Shown: positions 26,446 through 34,824, counted from the stretch's first letter. The stretch is DNA of 64,000 bases from Clostridiaceae bacterium (GCA_902363375.1 CABIZX010000001.1:744001-808000); one strand, 5' to 3'. A program made the numbers and translations. The notes: generated by a model not told the origin, from the letters alone.

Positions 26446-27857
26446 GCCGAGGAAGTAAAGTTTTAAAAACGACAGCTATATATTTCATAGGTAATTTTGC
26501 ATCGAAGCTTTTGATGTTTTTCTTATTACCTCTTTACACTGCGTATTTAACAAGTAAAGATTTCGGACAAGTTGACCTACTAGTTAGTACATTACCATTA
26601 ATAGCTCCAATTTTTACATTGCAAGCAACGGAGACTATATTTAGATTTTTATGTAGTGAGAATAAAAATGAAGAAAAAAAGTGTAGCATAACAACTTCAT
26701 TTACTATATTTATATTAGGAATTCTAGTATTTACAATACTTTATATTCCACTTGTATTAAAGTTTAAGTTTTCATATGCAGTACTGTTTATCATATATTT
26801 TATTATTACTTATCTTGGTATATTTATGCAACAAGTATTGCGAGGCCTACAAAGGACTGCTGAATATGCACTAACAGGAGTAATTGCAACAGTAGTGCAA
26901 GCATCATTAAATATTTTGTTAATAGTAAAATTTCAAATGCATGGAGATTCCTTATTGATATCTTCAATTGGTGCATCTGCTGTAATAGCTTTAATAATTG
27001 CTTTAAGAGTTAGAATATGGACTTTAATTGATTTTAAATTATTATCCAAAGACGAAGTGAAAAAACAGCTTAGGTATGGGGTTCCTTTGATACCGAACCA
27101 AATTTGTTGGTGGGTTATAGGATTAATGGGAAAGTATATTTTATTATACTTCCAAGGAAGCAGTGAAAATGGAGTACTAGCTGTAGCAAGCAAGTTCCCT
27201 GCTTTAGTAACAACAATTTCATCTATTTTCTTCTTAGCTTGGACTGAAAATATTATTAGGGAATTTGATTCAGATGATAGAGATATTTACTTTACAAAAG
27301 GTTTTAAACTTTTTATGAAATTTAACTTTTCAGCTACCGCATGTTTGTTGCCACTTATAAAGATATACAACATCATGACTATTTCAGGTGAGTTTGCAGA
27401 TTCGTGGAAGTATATTCCCCTATTGATTGTTGGTACATTATTTAATTCATTAGCAGCATTCTTAGGAACAGTTTATACTGCTTCAATGAAAACAAAAGAT
27501 GCTTTTACAACTACTATTGTAGCAGGAATAGCAAATTTAGTATTATCGTTATTGTTGATACCGCTTATGTCGATTTGGGGAGTTGTATTAGCAAATACAT
27601 TATCTTTTATTGTTCTATTTTTAGTAAGAATTAAATCTATAAATAAAATAATTAATTTTAAAATTGATTCAAAAGAAAGTATTTTAAGCATAGTATTAGT
27701 TAGTATATCTGTAATTGTATATTATATTCAAGGAATACAGTTACAAGGTATTTTGTTTGTTATTTTATCAATTTGTGCATTGCTAATTAACAAAGAAATT
27801 ATCTTGGAAATATTACAATCTTTAGGAGTTGTGAAAAATATAAAAGAAAAGAAGTGA
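26442..27857 (+). CDS. Polysaccharide flippase (Wzx)
   Basis: GTG at 26442 overlaps the preceding stop (GTGA). The 471-residue protein has about 12 to 14 hydrophobic segments, an N-terminal TTAIYFIGNFASKLLMFFLLPLYT typical of MOP-superfamily flippases, and the intracellular LRYGVPLIPNQICWWVIGL segment of the Wzx family. It would translocate the undecaprenyl-linked repeat unit to the outer face for the polymerase at 21167. It lies at the end of the assembly operon. Confidence 0.92.
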   Translation: MSRGSKVLKTTAIYFIGNFASKLLMFFLLPLYTAYLTSKDFGQVDLLVSTLPLIAPIFTLQATETIFRFLCSENKNEEKKCSITTSFTIFILGILVFTILYIPLVLKFKFSYAVLFIIYFIITYLGIFMQQVLRGLQRTAEYALTGVIATVVQASLNILLIVKFQMHGDSLLISSIGASAVIALIIALRVRIWTLIDFKLLSKDEVKKQLRYGVPLIPNQICWWVIGLMGKYILLYFQGSSENGVLAVASKFPALVTTISSIFFLAWTENIIREFDSDDRDIYFTKGFKLFMKFNFSATACLLPLIKIYNIMTISGEFADSWKYIPLLIVGTLFNSLAAFLGTVYTASMKTKDAFTTTIVAGIANLVLSLLLIPLMSIWGVVLANTLSFIVLFLVRIKSINKIINFKIDSKESILSIVLVSISVIVYYIQGIQLQGILFVILSICALLINKEIILEILQSLGVVKNIKEKK

Positions 27858-27862
27858 TTTCA

Positions 27863-28987
27863 ATGAAAAAAGTAATGCTTGTTTTTGGGACAAGGCCAGA
27901 GGCAATAAAAATGTGTCCTTTGGTAAAAGAGATGAAGACACGAAAAAGTATTAAAACAATTGTTTGCGTAACTGGACAGCATCGTCAAATGCTTGACCAA
28001 GTACTAGAAGCTTTTGATGTTGTACCAGATTATGATCTATCAGTAATGAAGGATAAACAAACACTCTTTGATGTAACTACTAATATTTTAAATAAGATTA
28101 AAGAAGTGCTTGAAGAAGTTAAACCAGATGTAGTATTGGTTCATGGAGATACCTCTACCACTTTTGTAACTTCCCTTGCCTGTTTTTATATGCAAATACC
28201 AGTTGGTCATGTTGAAGCTGGGCTTAGAACTTATAATATATATTCACCATATCCTGAAGAATTTAATAGACAAGCTGTTGGAATTATAGCAAAGTATAAT
28301 TTTGCACCTACAGAGCCATCTAAAGATAATTTATTAAAAGAAGGCAAAGAACCAAATTCAATATATGTTACAGGAAATACAGCTATAGATGCGCTTAAAA
28401 CTACAGTTAGACAAGATTATAACCATGAACAACTTAAATGGGCAGAAGGTAGTAGACTTATTATGATAACAGCCCATAGAAGAGAAAATCTTGGAGAGCC
28501 TATGCATAATATGTTTAGAGCTATTAAGAGAATAGTAGATGAAACCCCAGATATTAAAGCTATTTATCCTATTCATATGAATCCTGTAGTAAGACAAGCT
28601 GCCAACGAAATCCTTGGAGATTGTGATAGAATAAGAATAATAGATCCACTAGATGTGTTAGATTTTCATAATTTCTTATCACGCTCCTATTTAATCTTAA
28701 CAGATAGTGGCGGAATTCAAGAAGAGGCTCCAAGTTTAGGTAAACCTGTTCTTGTAATGAGAGATACAACTGAAAGACCAGAAGGTATAGCAGCAGGAAC
28801 ATTAAAACTTGTAGGTACTGATGAAGATACTATTTATAATACATTTAAGTTATTACTTGAAGATAAAACAGAGTATGAAAAAATGAGTCATGCAAGCAAT
28901 CCTTATGGTGATGGATTTGCAAGTAAGAGAATTGCTGATATATTAGAATATGAGGAAAGTATTCAGGAAGCTGCAGCTACAAAATAA
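27863..28987 (+). CDS. wecB: Non-hydrolysing UDP-GlcNAc 2-epimerase WecB
   Basis: ATG at 27863 is chosen because GAAGTGAT upstream fits the anti-SD and MKKVMLVFGTRPEAIKM is the normal family N-terminus. The 374-residue protein has VTGQHRQMLDQ, LVHGDTSTTF, GHVEAGLRTYN, PYPEEFNR, ITAHRRENLG and TDSGGIQEEAP, all conserved in WecB/MnaA. It interconverts UDP-GlcNAc and UDP-ManNAc. UDP-ManNAc could go directly into the polymer, into teichoic-acid linkage units, or be oxidised by a dehydrogenase such as the one at 6478. Confidence 0.94.
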   Translation: MKKVMLVFGTRPEAIKMCPLVKEMKTRKSIKTIVCVTGQHRQMLDQVLEAFDVVPDYDLSVMKDKQTLFDVTTNILNKIKEVLEEVKPDVVLVHGDTSTTFVTSLACFYMQIPVGHVEAGLRTYNIYSPYPEEFNRQAVGIIAKYNFAPTEPSKDNLLKEGKEPNSIYVTGNTAIDALKTTVRQDYNHEQLKWAEGSRLIMITAHRRENLGEPMHNMFRAIKRIVDETPDIKAIYPIHMNPVVRQAANEILGDCDRIRIIDPLDVLDFHNFLSRSYLILTDSGGIQEEAPSLGKPVLVMRDTTERPEGIAAGTLKLVGTDEDTIYNTFKLLLEDKTEYEKMSHASNPYGDGFASKRIADILEYEESIQEAAATK

Positions 28988-28988
28988 A

Positions 28989-29120
28989 AGACCAGGAGAC
29001 ATAGTTTCTTGTTATGCTGATGCAAGTAAGGCTAAAGAAGAACTAGGTTGGACTGCTAAAAGAGGCATATTAGAAATGTGCAGGGATGCTTGGAGATTTG
29101 AGAAGAATTATAAAGAATAA
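28989..29120 (+). pseudogene. galE: 3' remnant of galE (UDP-glucose 4-epimerase)
   Basis: Directly after wecB, 43 codons plus a stop read RPGDIVSCYADASKAKEELGW followed by TAKRGILEMCRDAWRFE, the conserved C-terminal end of GalE. No start or upstream part exists because the fragment begins 1 base after the wecB stop. It is the scar of a deletion or recombination that joined wecB to the tail of a lost galE gene and marks a breakpoint in the polysaccharide locus. Confidence 0.85.
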
Positions 29121-29140
29121 GATATTTGGGGGTGGGGGAT

Positions 29141-30172
29141 ATGAGAAATGAATATGAAGAGTATGAAAGCCTTATGAAAAACCGACCACATTTAGTTATA
29201 CTTGGAGCAGGAGCAAGTGTTGCAGCAATACCAAATGGGGATGCTAATGGAAAAAAAACTTCAGTTATGGCAGGTTTTATTGATAAACTTGGAATGAGAG
29301 ATTTAATAAAAAGTGTAAAATTAAAGACAGACAGTGATAATTTAGAGGATATTTACTCAGAACTACATAGCAGAGATGACTGTAATGAAGTATTAGACGA
29401 ATTAGAGAGTAGAATTTATGATTACTTTATGAGTTTTGTAATACCTAAACAGCCAACAGTGTATGACTTTTTAATATTATCCTTAAGAGAGAAAGATGTA
29501 ATAGCTACATTTAATTGGGATCCACTTTTAGTTCAAGCATATCAAAGAGTAGGGGAAATTACTAATAAATTACCTAAATTACTATTCCTCCATGGAAATG
29601 TTTGCGTTGGTTTATGTCACGAACATAAAAGAGGTGGTCCTATAGGTTCTATATGTCCAGTGTGTGGAGAGAAATTTGTAAAAACTAAACTATTATATCC
29701 AGTAAAAAATAAAGATTATGAAAATGATATTTTTATAAGGGACAACTGGAACGCAATAAGACATTATATGAAAAATGCTTTTTTATTAACAATATTTGGT
29801 TATAGTGCTCCTAAAACAGACCAATCTGCTATTGATTTGTTAAAAGGAGCTTGGGGAACTTCAGAAGAGCGAAAATTTGAAGAAATAGAAATTATTGATA
29901 TTAGAAAAGAAGAGGATTTAGTTGAAACTTGGGATGAGTTTATCCATACACATCATTATAAAGTAATGAATTCATTTTTTGATTCAAATATTGCAAGATT
30001 TCCAAGACGTTCGTGCGAAGCTGAATTTGATAGGTTGTTTAATGTAAGATGGTTGCATGGAGACAAGGGTGTTAAATCAAATATGAGTTTTGAGGATATA
30101 GAGAAGTATTTCGAGAATATCATTGCTGATGAAGAGTGTGATAAAAATATTTTAACGAACTTTGCACTATGA
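29141..30172 (+). CDS. SIR2-domain protein with internal Cys/His cluster
   Basis: ATG at 29141 follows a G-rich ribosome site; upstream in-frame TTG/GTG codons lie inside it. The 343-residue protein has the SIR2 NAD-binding features HLVILGAGASVAA near residue 18, TFNWDPLL near 123 and LFLHGNVCV near 147. A likely zinc site (CHEHKRGGPIGSICPVCGEKF, shown over its key Cys/His residues C-x3-H and C-x2-C) follows. The C-terminal part matches no family that I recognise. SIR2 domains in bacteria either deacylate proteins or deplete NAD during phage defence. It sits between the capsule locus and a prophage; which role applies is unknown. Confidence 0.75.
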   Translation: MRNEYEEYESLMKNRPHLVILGAGASVAAIPNGDANGKKTSVMAGFIDKLGMRDLIKSVKLKTDSDNLEDIYSELHSRDDCNEVLDELESRIYDYFMSFVIPKQPTVYDFLILSLREKDVIATFNWDPLLVQAYQRVGEITNKLPKLLFLHGNVCVGLCHEHKRGGPIGSICPVCGEKFVKTKLLYPVKNKDYENDIFIRDNWNAIRHYMKNAFLLTIFGYSAPKTDQSAIDLLKGAWGTSEERKFEEIEIIDIRKEEDLVETWDEFIHTHHYKVMNSFFDSNIARFPRRSCEAEFDRLFNVRWLHGDKGVKSNMSFEDIEKYFENIIADEECDKNILTNFAL

Positions 30173-30203
30173 AAAAATATGCCACCATTAACCTCAAATA
30201 ATC

Positions 30204-30257
30204 AAAAGGTCATTACCTTTGCAAGCTTATAAAGCTGCGAGGTGATGACCTTTTTTT
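30204..30257 (+). terminator. Rho-independent terminator after the SIR2 gene
   Basis: AAAGGTCATTACCT near 30205-30218 pairs with AGGTGATGACCTTT near 30240-30253 with a G-U wobble, and an inner GCAAGCTTATAAAGCTGC hairpin caps the stem. Seven T follow. Confidence 0.88.
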
Positions 30258-30392
30258 CTGCTTATTGTGAAAATTATGACGAATTTATGCAGTGAACATA
30301 TTTACTGAAATATGGTAATGATATATAATTAAATTATATTTTTAGTATATAGATTTTTGACTAGAATAGTGGTTATAGGGGGGACAGAAAAC

Positions 30393-31832
30393 ATGGAGAT
30401 GAATGAGGAACGTAATGAACTTATAGTTAGAAGTAATAATGATTTTGCACCAACAATGATGGATTTTGAACACAAAATGATGGGAGTATATCAAGCGGTA
30501 GGACTTCCTATAGATGATATATTAGTGCCAGTACAAGAGAGAAAGAAAGTGTTTAAAAACTTTATGGATGTTCTTGAGTATGTTCCAGAGTATCAACTTG
30601 AATGTGCACATTTCATAACAAAATTTATGACAGCTGCAAGTGTGGGATTATTTGATTCAGCACTTAATCATCTATGGGTAGAAACTATGAAGCAGTTAAA
30701 ACTGCGTATTCAGCAATATGATATTGATTACTTCTATGATGTAGCAATACAAGCAGAACGCAGAGAAGAATTTTCTACTCTTGAAGATTTGGATAAGGTG
30801 TTAGAAGCTGAGCTACTTGAAGGAGCAAGAAAAATTGAGCTGCTATCTGAAAAAGGATATAAGCAGTTAGATCATATAAGATATATGCTTGGATATATGG
30901 AAAGGAATCCATCAAATCAATCAGAAATAAGTGGAACTATATTGATTTCTTGGTTAGAGGTTTGTATCCGTGAAGTTATAACAGTACAAATACCAAGTGA
31001 TACAATACAGACTCAACTTTTACTTAGAACTATGCGTGATGGGTTATTTACAGAGTCAGATGTAATAAATGCATTGGCCTTTATTAGTGGAATGCCTGTT
31101 AAGCTTGCTAATGTTCTTGCTAAAGGGGTTTATGGTATTTATTTAAGAGAAGAAACAAGTCCACATATCATTATGAATATTAAGCAAATAATGCCAGAAC
31201 TATGGAAAAGAATAGACGCATCAACAAAAAATGAATTAGCAACTTCTTATGCTATTTATAGGGTAAATGGAAATGAAGAAAAAGCAAAATTAGCAAGGAA
31301 CTTTATTTCTATTGTTGGTGGGGAAGAGTATTTGCCAGACAATATTAAAGCCTATGAGTTAAAGATAGCTCTTAACCAACTTCTTTCTATGCATAGAGGT
31401 ACAAATAATTTTTATAATGAACCACAATTTGCAAGACAAGTAGAGCGATTGGTAGGAAACCAAAAGATACCTTCTCAATTGGATAGAGACTATGTAATTA
31501 CTATTGTGGATGTATTTTTAACTAATGGATATGGTGTCTGCTGGGCTGCCGATGAAATATATATAAAGTTAATTAAACTTTTTAGCGAACGCCATGCATA
31601 TATCGCTGTTACTTCTTTTAATGAAGAACGTATTTCAAATAAACTTGGACAAAATGTAAGTTCAGGAAAATATGTAGAAATGCTAAATATCTTAAAAGCA
31701 AATGCATCTAGTCCTTCTTTATTAGAATTTATAGATTTTGTTTTAAAGTATAAAGGTGGCTATAATCATTTAGCTTCTGAAACTAATGTAAAGCGCAAAG
31801 TGGATGCTTTAAGATTAATGTATAAAATATAA
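30393..31832 (+). CDS. Protein of unknown function, helical, 479 residues
   Basis: I do not recognise this gene. ATG at 30393 is preferred over TTG at 30357 because a G6 run at 30378-30383 lies just upstream. The product is largely alpha-helical and soluble, with no signal peptide or membrane segment. The middle (residues about 140-230) is rich in Glu and Arg, as in ERREEFSTLEDLDKVLEAELLEGARK. It lies alone between two terminators, after the SIR2 gene and before the prophage repressor. A defence or stress role is possible from the position only; a housekeeping role is equally possible. Confidence 0.6.
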   Translation: MEMNEERNELIVRSNNDFAPTMMDFEHKMMGVYQAVGLPIDDILVPVQERKKVFKNFMDVLEYVPEYQLECAHFITKFMTAASVGLFDSALNHLWVETMKQLKLRIQQYDIDYFYDVAIQAERREEFSTLEDLDKVLEAELLEGARKIELLSEKGYKQLDHIRYMLGYMERNPSNQSEISGTILISWLEVCIREVITVQIPSDTIQTQLLLRTMRDGLFTESDVINALAFISGMPVKLANVLAKGVYGIYLREETSPHIIMNIKQIMPELWKRIDASTKNELATSYAIYRVNGNEEKAKLARNFISIVGGEEYLPDNIKAYELKIALNQLLSMHRGTNNFYNEPQFARQVERLVGNQKIPSQLDRDYVITIVDVFLTNGYGVCWAADEIYIKLIKLFSERHAYIAVTSFNEERISNKLGQNVSSGKYVEMLNILKANASSPSLLEFIDFVLKYKGGYNHLASETNVKRKVDALRLMYKI

Positions 31833-31839
31833 AAAATAT

Positions 31840-31880
31840 AGAGCTAACCTATTAATAATAATATAGGTTGGCTCTTTTTC
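31840..31880. terminator. Bidirectional terminator at the left edge of the prophage
   Basis: AGAGCTAACCTAT at 31840-31852 pairs with ATAGGTTGGCTCT at 31863-31875 with one G-U pair and is followed by five T. It stops the gene at 30393 and may also stop the convergent ImmA gene, whose stop codon is at 31881. The probable host/prophage junction is in this area; no duplicated attachment site could be tested because the right end is outside the window. Confidence 0.85.
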
Positions 31881-32426
31881 TTACATAGCTTGATTTCTAT
31901 AAAAATGATTGTATATAGCCACATCAACTTCAGGAAGTCCAAAATTAATATGGTTAGTCCACTTATTATAATAGTCATAAGAATATTCAGCAACTGGATG
32001 TGAAACATTAAATGTATGTCTAATTTGCTCCTCACTTACATTTCCTGCTCTATCAATAGCATATACCAATACTGGTGGAACTAGAATATATCTAGCAAAG
32101 AAATTAGCTTCTAAATCAGAATTTTTATCATCTTCTGTATGTTCAAGAACTATATGCCCAATCTCATGCATTATCGTAAATCTAATTCTTGTATCTATTT
32201 GAGTATCGTTATAGTAAATAGTATCATCAAGAGTAAAGCCTTCATCGCTAAATTCTAAGCAAGCAGACTGCTTTTTAGGTGATAAGGATGAATAGGGAAT
32301 ACACTCTATTTTTAAAGCTTTTGCAAGCTGAAAACAGCATATAGGTACACTTACAATATTACTACTTTTTAAAGTGTCTACGACAATTGATTTAATTTCT
32401 TCATATCTGCTATAGGATACTGCCAA
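31881..32426 (-). CDS. ImmA/IrrE family metallopeptidase
   Basis: The 181-residue protein has the zinc-protease signature in RFTIMHEIGHIVLEH (HExxH, about residue 86-94), then DLEANFFARYILVP with the third ligand Glu, as in ImmA/IrrE. In ICEBs1 and related elements ImmA cleaves the repressor to induce excision. It lies 13 bases downstream of a repressor gene on the same strand, exactly as expected for a repressor/anti-repressor protease pair. It is the left-most gene I assign to the prophage. Confidence 0.92.
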   Translation of the reverse strand: MAVSYSRYEEIKSIVVDTLKSSNIVSVPICCFQLAKALKIECIPYSSLSPKKQSACLEFSDEGFTLDDTIYYNDTQIDTRIRFTIMHEIGHIVLEHTEDDKNSDLEANFFARYILVPPVLVYAIDRAGNVSEEQIRHTFNVSHPVAEYSYDYYNKWTNHINFGLPEVDVAIYNHFYRNQAM

Positions 32427-32439
32427 ATATAATTCCCCC

Positions 32440-32754
32440 TTATTCCTCGAGTAAAGCCTTAATTAATTCTTGTTTTTTTTCAGGGGTCATTTTACTGGCA
32501 TTACGGGCAATTAGGCGATGGATTTTCAAATACTCACTATTATCATCCTTTGAAATTTCTCTACCTAATAGTTCATCAGTAGTTACATTAAGTACGGTAG
32601 CTATTTTAGAAAGCACATCTGCCTTAGGTTGACGTTCATCTCTAACATAACGAGAAACAGTCATTTCTGTTGAATCAATACGTGCAGCAAGCTCTCTTTG
32701 AGACATGTTATTTTCTTTTAAAAGTTGTTCTATTCTATTCCCTAATGAAGTCAT
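32440..32754 (-). CDS. XRE-family repressor (CI-like) of the prophage
   Basis: The start at 32754 follows AAAGGGGGT; upstream in-frame codons lie inside the promoter. The 104-residue protein has a lambda-repressor-type HTH at residues about 5-60 (LGNRIEQLLKENNMSQRELAARIDSTEMTVSRYVRDERQPKADVLSKIATVLNVTTDELLG, given as position range with key SQRELA and TVSRYVRDERQP motifs). The short C-terminal part lacks the LexA-type autocleavage domain, consistent with inactivation by the adjacent ImmA protease. It should bind the four half-sites at 32772-32849. Confidence 0.93.
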   Translation of the reverse strand: MTSLGNRIEQLLKENNMSQRELAARIDSTEMTVSRYVRDERQPKADVLSKIATVLNVTTDELLGREISKDDNSEYLKIHRLIARNASKMTPEKKQELIKALLEE

Positions 32755-32771
32755 TTTAAAACCCCCTTTCT

Positions 32772-32857
32772 TAACCAAAAGTATAACACAGATAACCGAA
32801 AGTGTCAATAATATCGGTTAATTGTTAATTGACAACTAACCAAAAGTGATATATTAT
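32772..32857. promoter_or_regulatory. Lysogeny switch: divergent promoters with four operator half-sites
   Basis: Rightward promoter: TTGACA at 32829-32834, 17-base spacer, TATTAT at 32852-32857. Leftward promoter, on the minus strand: TTGACA at 32808-32803, 17-base spacer, TATACT at 32785-32780. Related boxes are TAACCAAAAGT (32772), TAACCGAAAGT (32793), the inverted AATATCGGTTA (32810-32820) and TAACCAAAAGT (32837). The last lies between -35 and -10 of the rightward promoter, and the first two overlap the leftward -10 and -35 elements, so binding would control both directions. Confidence 0.85.
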
Positions 32858-32887
32858 TATAGTATAAAGCAGAAGGGAGGAAGTAAA

Positions 32888-33178
32888 ATGAATGTCAGAT
32901 TACTAAAAGCGAAACGTGTACAACTTGATATACTGCAGTCTGAAATAGCTGATGTCTTAGGAATAACGCCAAAGTCAGCTTGTGAAAAAGAAAATAGTGA
33001 AAGATGTAGATATACAGTTGAAGAGATGCTAAAGCTAACCGAATGTTTAAAGTTATCACAAAAAGAATTTGATGCTATTTTTTTTGATGGAAAACTAACC
33101 GAATGTTATAACAATAATAGAAAAACTAACAGTTTAAACGATAAGTCAAAGTCTGAAGTTTATGATAGTGCAAGCTAA
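32888..33178 (+). CDS. Cro-like HTH regulator
   Basis: ATG at 32888 follows GGGAGGAAG; an earlier in-frame ATG at 32846 lies inside the operator. The 96-residue protein has an HTH-like N-terminus (VRLLKAKRVQLDILQSEIADVLGITPKSACEKENSER, key segments LLKAKRVQ and QSEIADVLGIT). It is transcribed divergently from the repressor, from a near-consensus promoter covered by the repressor boxes, which is the position of Cro. Its own coding sequence contains two more ACTAACCGAATG-like boxes (near 33036 and 33094), possibly fortuitous. The C-terminal 30 residues are polar and probably disordered. Confidence 0.82.
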   Translation: MNVRLLKAKRVQLDILQSEIADVLGITPKSACEKENSERCRYTVEEMLKLTECLKLSQKEFDAIFFDGKLTECYNNNRKTNSLNDKSKSEVYDSAS

Positions 33179-33207
33179 TGAACTTAAGAAAAGGATGTCC
33201 AAGCTGT

Positions 33208-33249
33208 AAAAAAACTCATACCTAATTGCGCTAACAAAAACGGTATGAG
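33208..33249 (-). terminator. Minus-strand terminator after the Cro-like gene
   Basis: CTCATACC at 33215-33222 pairs with GGTATGAG at 33242-33249. Read on the minus strand the hairpin is followed by seven T, so it would stop leftward transcription from the early region before it reaches the switch. On the plus strand it has no T run. Confidence 0.6.
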
Positions 33250-33310
33250 CAAAATAAAAATTTCCAAGGTCATTATAACATTAATAATAAATTTTAGGAA
33301 GGTGAAGTAA

Positions 33311-33655
33311 ATGGAATTAAATATAAAAGTAAAAATAGATTCTCCAGATATACTAAATGGACTTCTTGCTTTAGCAGATGAAATATCAAAAATTGGTGTA
33401 GCTCCTAAACAAATAGTACAAGCAGTTAAACCAGATACTGAAGATAAGGCTAAGAAAGATATAAAGGAAGAGAAAAAAGAAGAAGCTCCAAAGGCAATTA
33501 CTTTAGAAGAAGTGAGGTCCAAGCTTACAAGCCTATCTCAAAGTGGAAAACAAGCAGAAGTGAAGGCACTTATAAAAGGATTTGGAGTAGCTAAACTTAC
33601 AGATATTCCAAAAGAAAAGTATACAGAGCTTTTAAAGGCAGCGGAGGAAATATAA
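33311..33655 (+). CDS. Phage early protein of unknown function, 114 residues
   Basis: The gene opens the rightward early operon, with GGAAGGTGA before the ATG and a stop that directly precedes the next start. The N-terminal 45 residues are predicted beta/alpha, followed by a Lys/Glu-rich linker (KAKKDIKEEKKEEAP) and a C-terminal helical segment (EVRSKLTSLSQSGKQAEVKAL). Proteins of this layout are common just before DUF2800 genes in Firmicutes phages. I do not know its function; a single-stranded-DNA or recombination accessory role fits the neighbours. Confidence 0.75.
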   Translation: MELNIKVKIDSPDILNGLLALADEISKIGVAPKQIVQAVKPDTEDKAKKDIKEEKKEEAPKAITLEEVRSKLTSLSQSGKQAEVKALIKGFGVAKLTDIPKEKYTELLKAAEEI

Positions 33656-34819
33656 ATGGCAGAGAAAAAACACGCATTACTTTCAGCTTCAGGTTCCAGC
33701 AGGTGGATGAAATGTCCACCATCTGCGAGGCTTGAAGAAACCGTTCATGAGGAAACTAGTGAATATGCAAGAGAAGGAACCTTTGCACATGAATTAGGAG
33801 AGCTTCACATTAACTATTATTTAGGTAATTTAAAGAAGGTACAGTTTAATAAAGAACTTAAAAAGCTAAAACAGGATTCTTTCTATTCAGAGGAACTTAT
33901 GGAATATGTACAAATTTATGTAGACTTTGCTATTGAAAAAATAAATGAAGCAAGGGCCAACACGAAGGATGCAGTAACCATGGTAGAGATGAAACTTAAT
34001 TACTCTGAGTGGGTTGAAGAAGGCTTCGGAACTGGAGATTTAGTTATTATAACAGATGATGTTCTTGAAATTATAGATCTTAAGTTTGGACAGGGAGTGC
34101 CGGTATCGGCTACCCAAAATACACAAATGAGATTATATGCCTTAGGAGCAATCCAGCAGTTTGGATGTCTTTATGATATCAATACTGTAAAGATGACCAT
34201 AGTTCAACCAAGGCTTGATAACATTTCTTCTGATGAAATGGTTGTGGGAGAATTAATTAAATGGGCAGAAGAAGATGTTAAGCCTAAAGCAGAACTTGCA
34301 ATAAAAGGCGAAGGAGAATTTAAGGCAGGAACCCATTGCAGATTTTGCAAGGTGAAGCATACTTGCAGGGCAAGGGCTGAGGACAATATGAAACTGTGTA
34401 CTTTAGACTTTAAACAGCCAGCTCTTCTTACAGATGAAGAAATAGTTGAAGTACTTAATAGCATAGATGAACTTCAAAAGTATGCCTCTGATGTTAAAGA
34501 ATATGCCTTCAACAAGGCAATTAATGAAGGTAAAAAGTGGGATGGTTTTAAACTTGTAGAGGGAAGAAGCACCAGAAAATATGTTGATGAAAAAGCAGTT
34601 GCTAAGACTTTAATTGAAGCTGGTTTTGAAGAAGATAAGATTTACTCTAAATCACTTCTTACAATAACTGCTATGGAAAAGGCTATAGGGAAAGGCAAAT
34701 TTAATGAACTATTAAAAGGTCTTATTGAAAAGCCAAGTGGTAAGCCAACTTTGGTACCAGAGGATGATAAAAGACCAGAAATAAATAATACCGCAGAAGC
34801 GGATTTTAGGGAGGAATAA
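33656..34819 (+). CDS. DUF2800 family RecB/Cas4-like nuclease
   Basis: The 387-residue protein begins KHALLSASGSSRWMKCPPSARLEE, typical of DUF2800. It has PD-(D/E)xK-type acidic segments (GTGDLVIITDDVLEIIDLKFGQG near 126-148, which contains the D-E-x-K-like IIDLK) and a cysteine cluster near residues 228-237 (HCRFCKVKHTC) that may hold an iron-sulfur cluster, as in Cas4/AddB nucleases. In phage early operons it is paired with a DUF2815 protein and a DNA polymerase, as here. It probably processes DNA ends in replication or recombination. Confidence 0.88.
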   Translation: MAEKKHALLSASGSSRWMKCPPSARLEETVHEETSEYAREGTFAHELGELHINYYLGNLKKVQFNKELKKLKQDSFYSEELMEYVQIYVDFAIEKINEARANTKDAVTMVEMKLNYSEWVEEGFGTGDLVIITDDVLEIIDLKFGQGVPVSATQNTQMRLYALGAIQQFGCLYDINTVKMTIVQPRLDNISSDEMVVGELIKWAEEDVKPKAELAIKGEGEFKAGTHCRFCKVKHTCRARAEDNMKLCTLDFKQPALLTDEEIVEVLNSIDELQKYASDVKEYAFNKAINEGKKWDGFKLVEGRSTRKYVDEKAVAKTLIEAGFEEDKIYSKSLLTITAMEKAIGKGKFNELLKGLIEKPSGKPTLVPEDDKRPEINNTAEADFREE

Positions 34820-34824
34820 TAATT

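Noticed and set aside
31840-31880. Attachment-site core at the prophage left edge
   Set aside because: The repeat there is a terminator stem. A core duplication cannot be tested because the right end is outside the window.
33178-33225. 15-codon peptide with a CPSC motif overlapping the Cro-like stop
   Set aside because: It is too short and its end lies in the minus-strand terminator hairpin; it resembles the start of a zinc-ribbon gene but cannot be supported.
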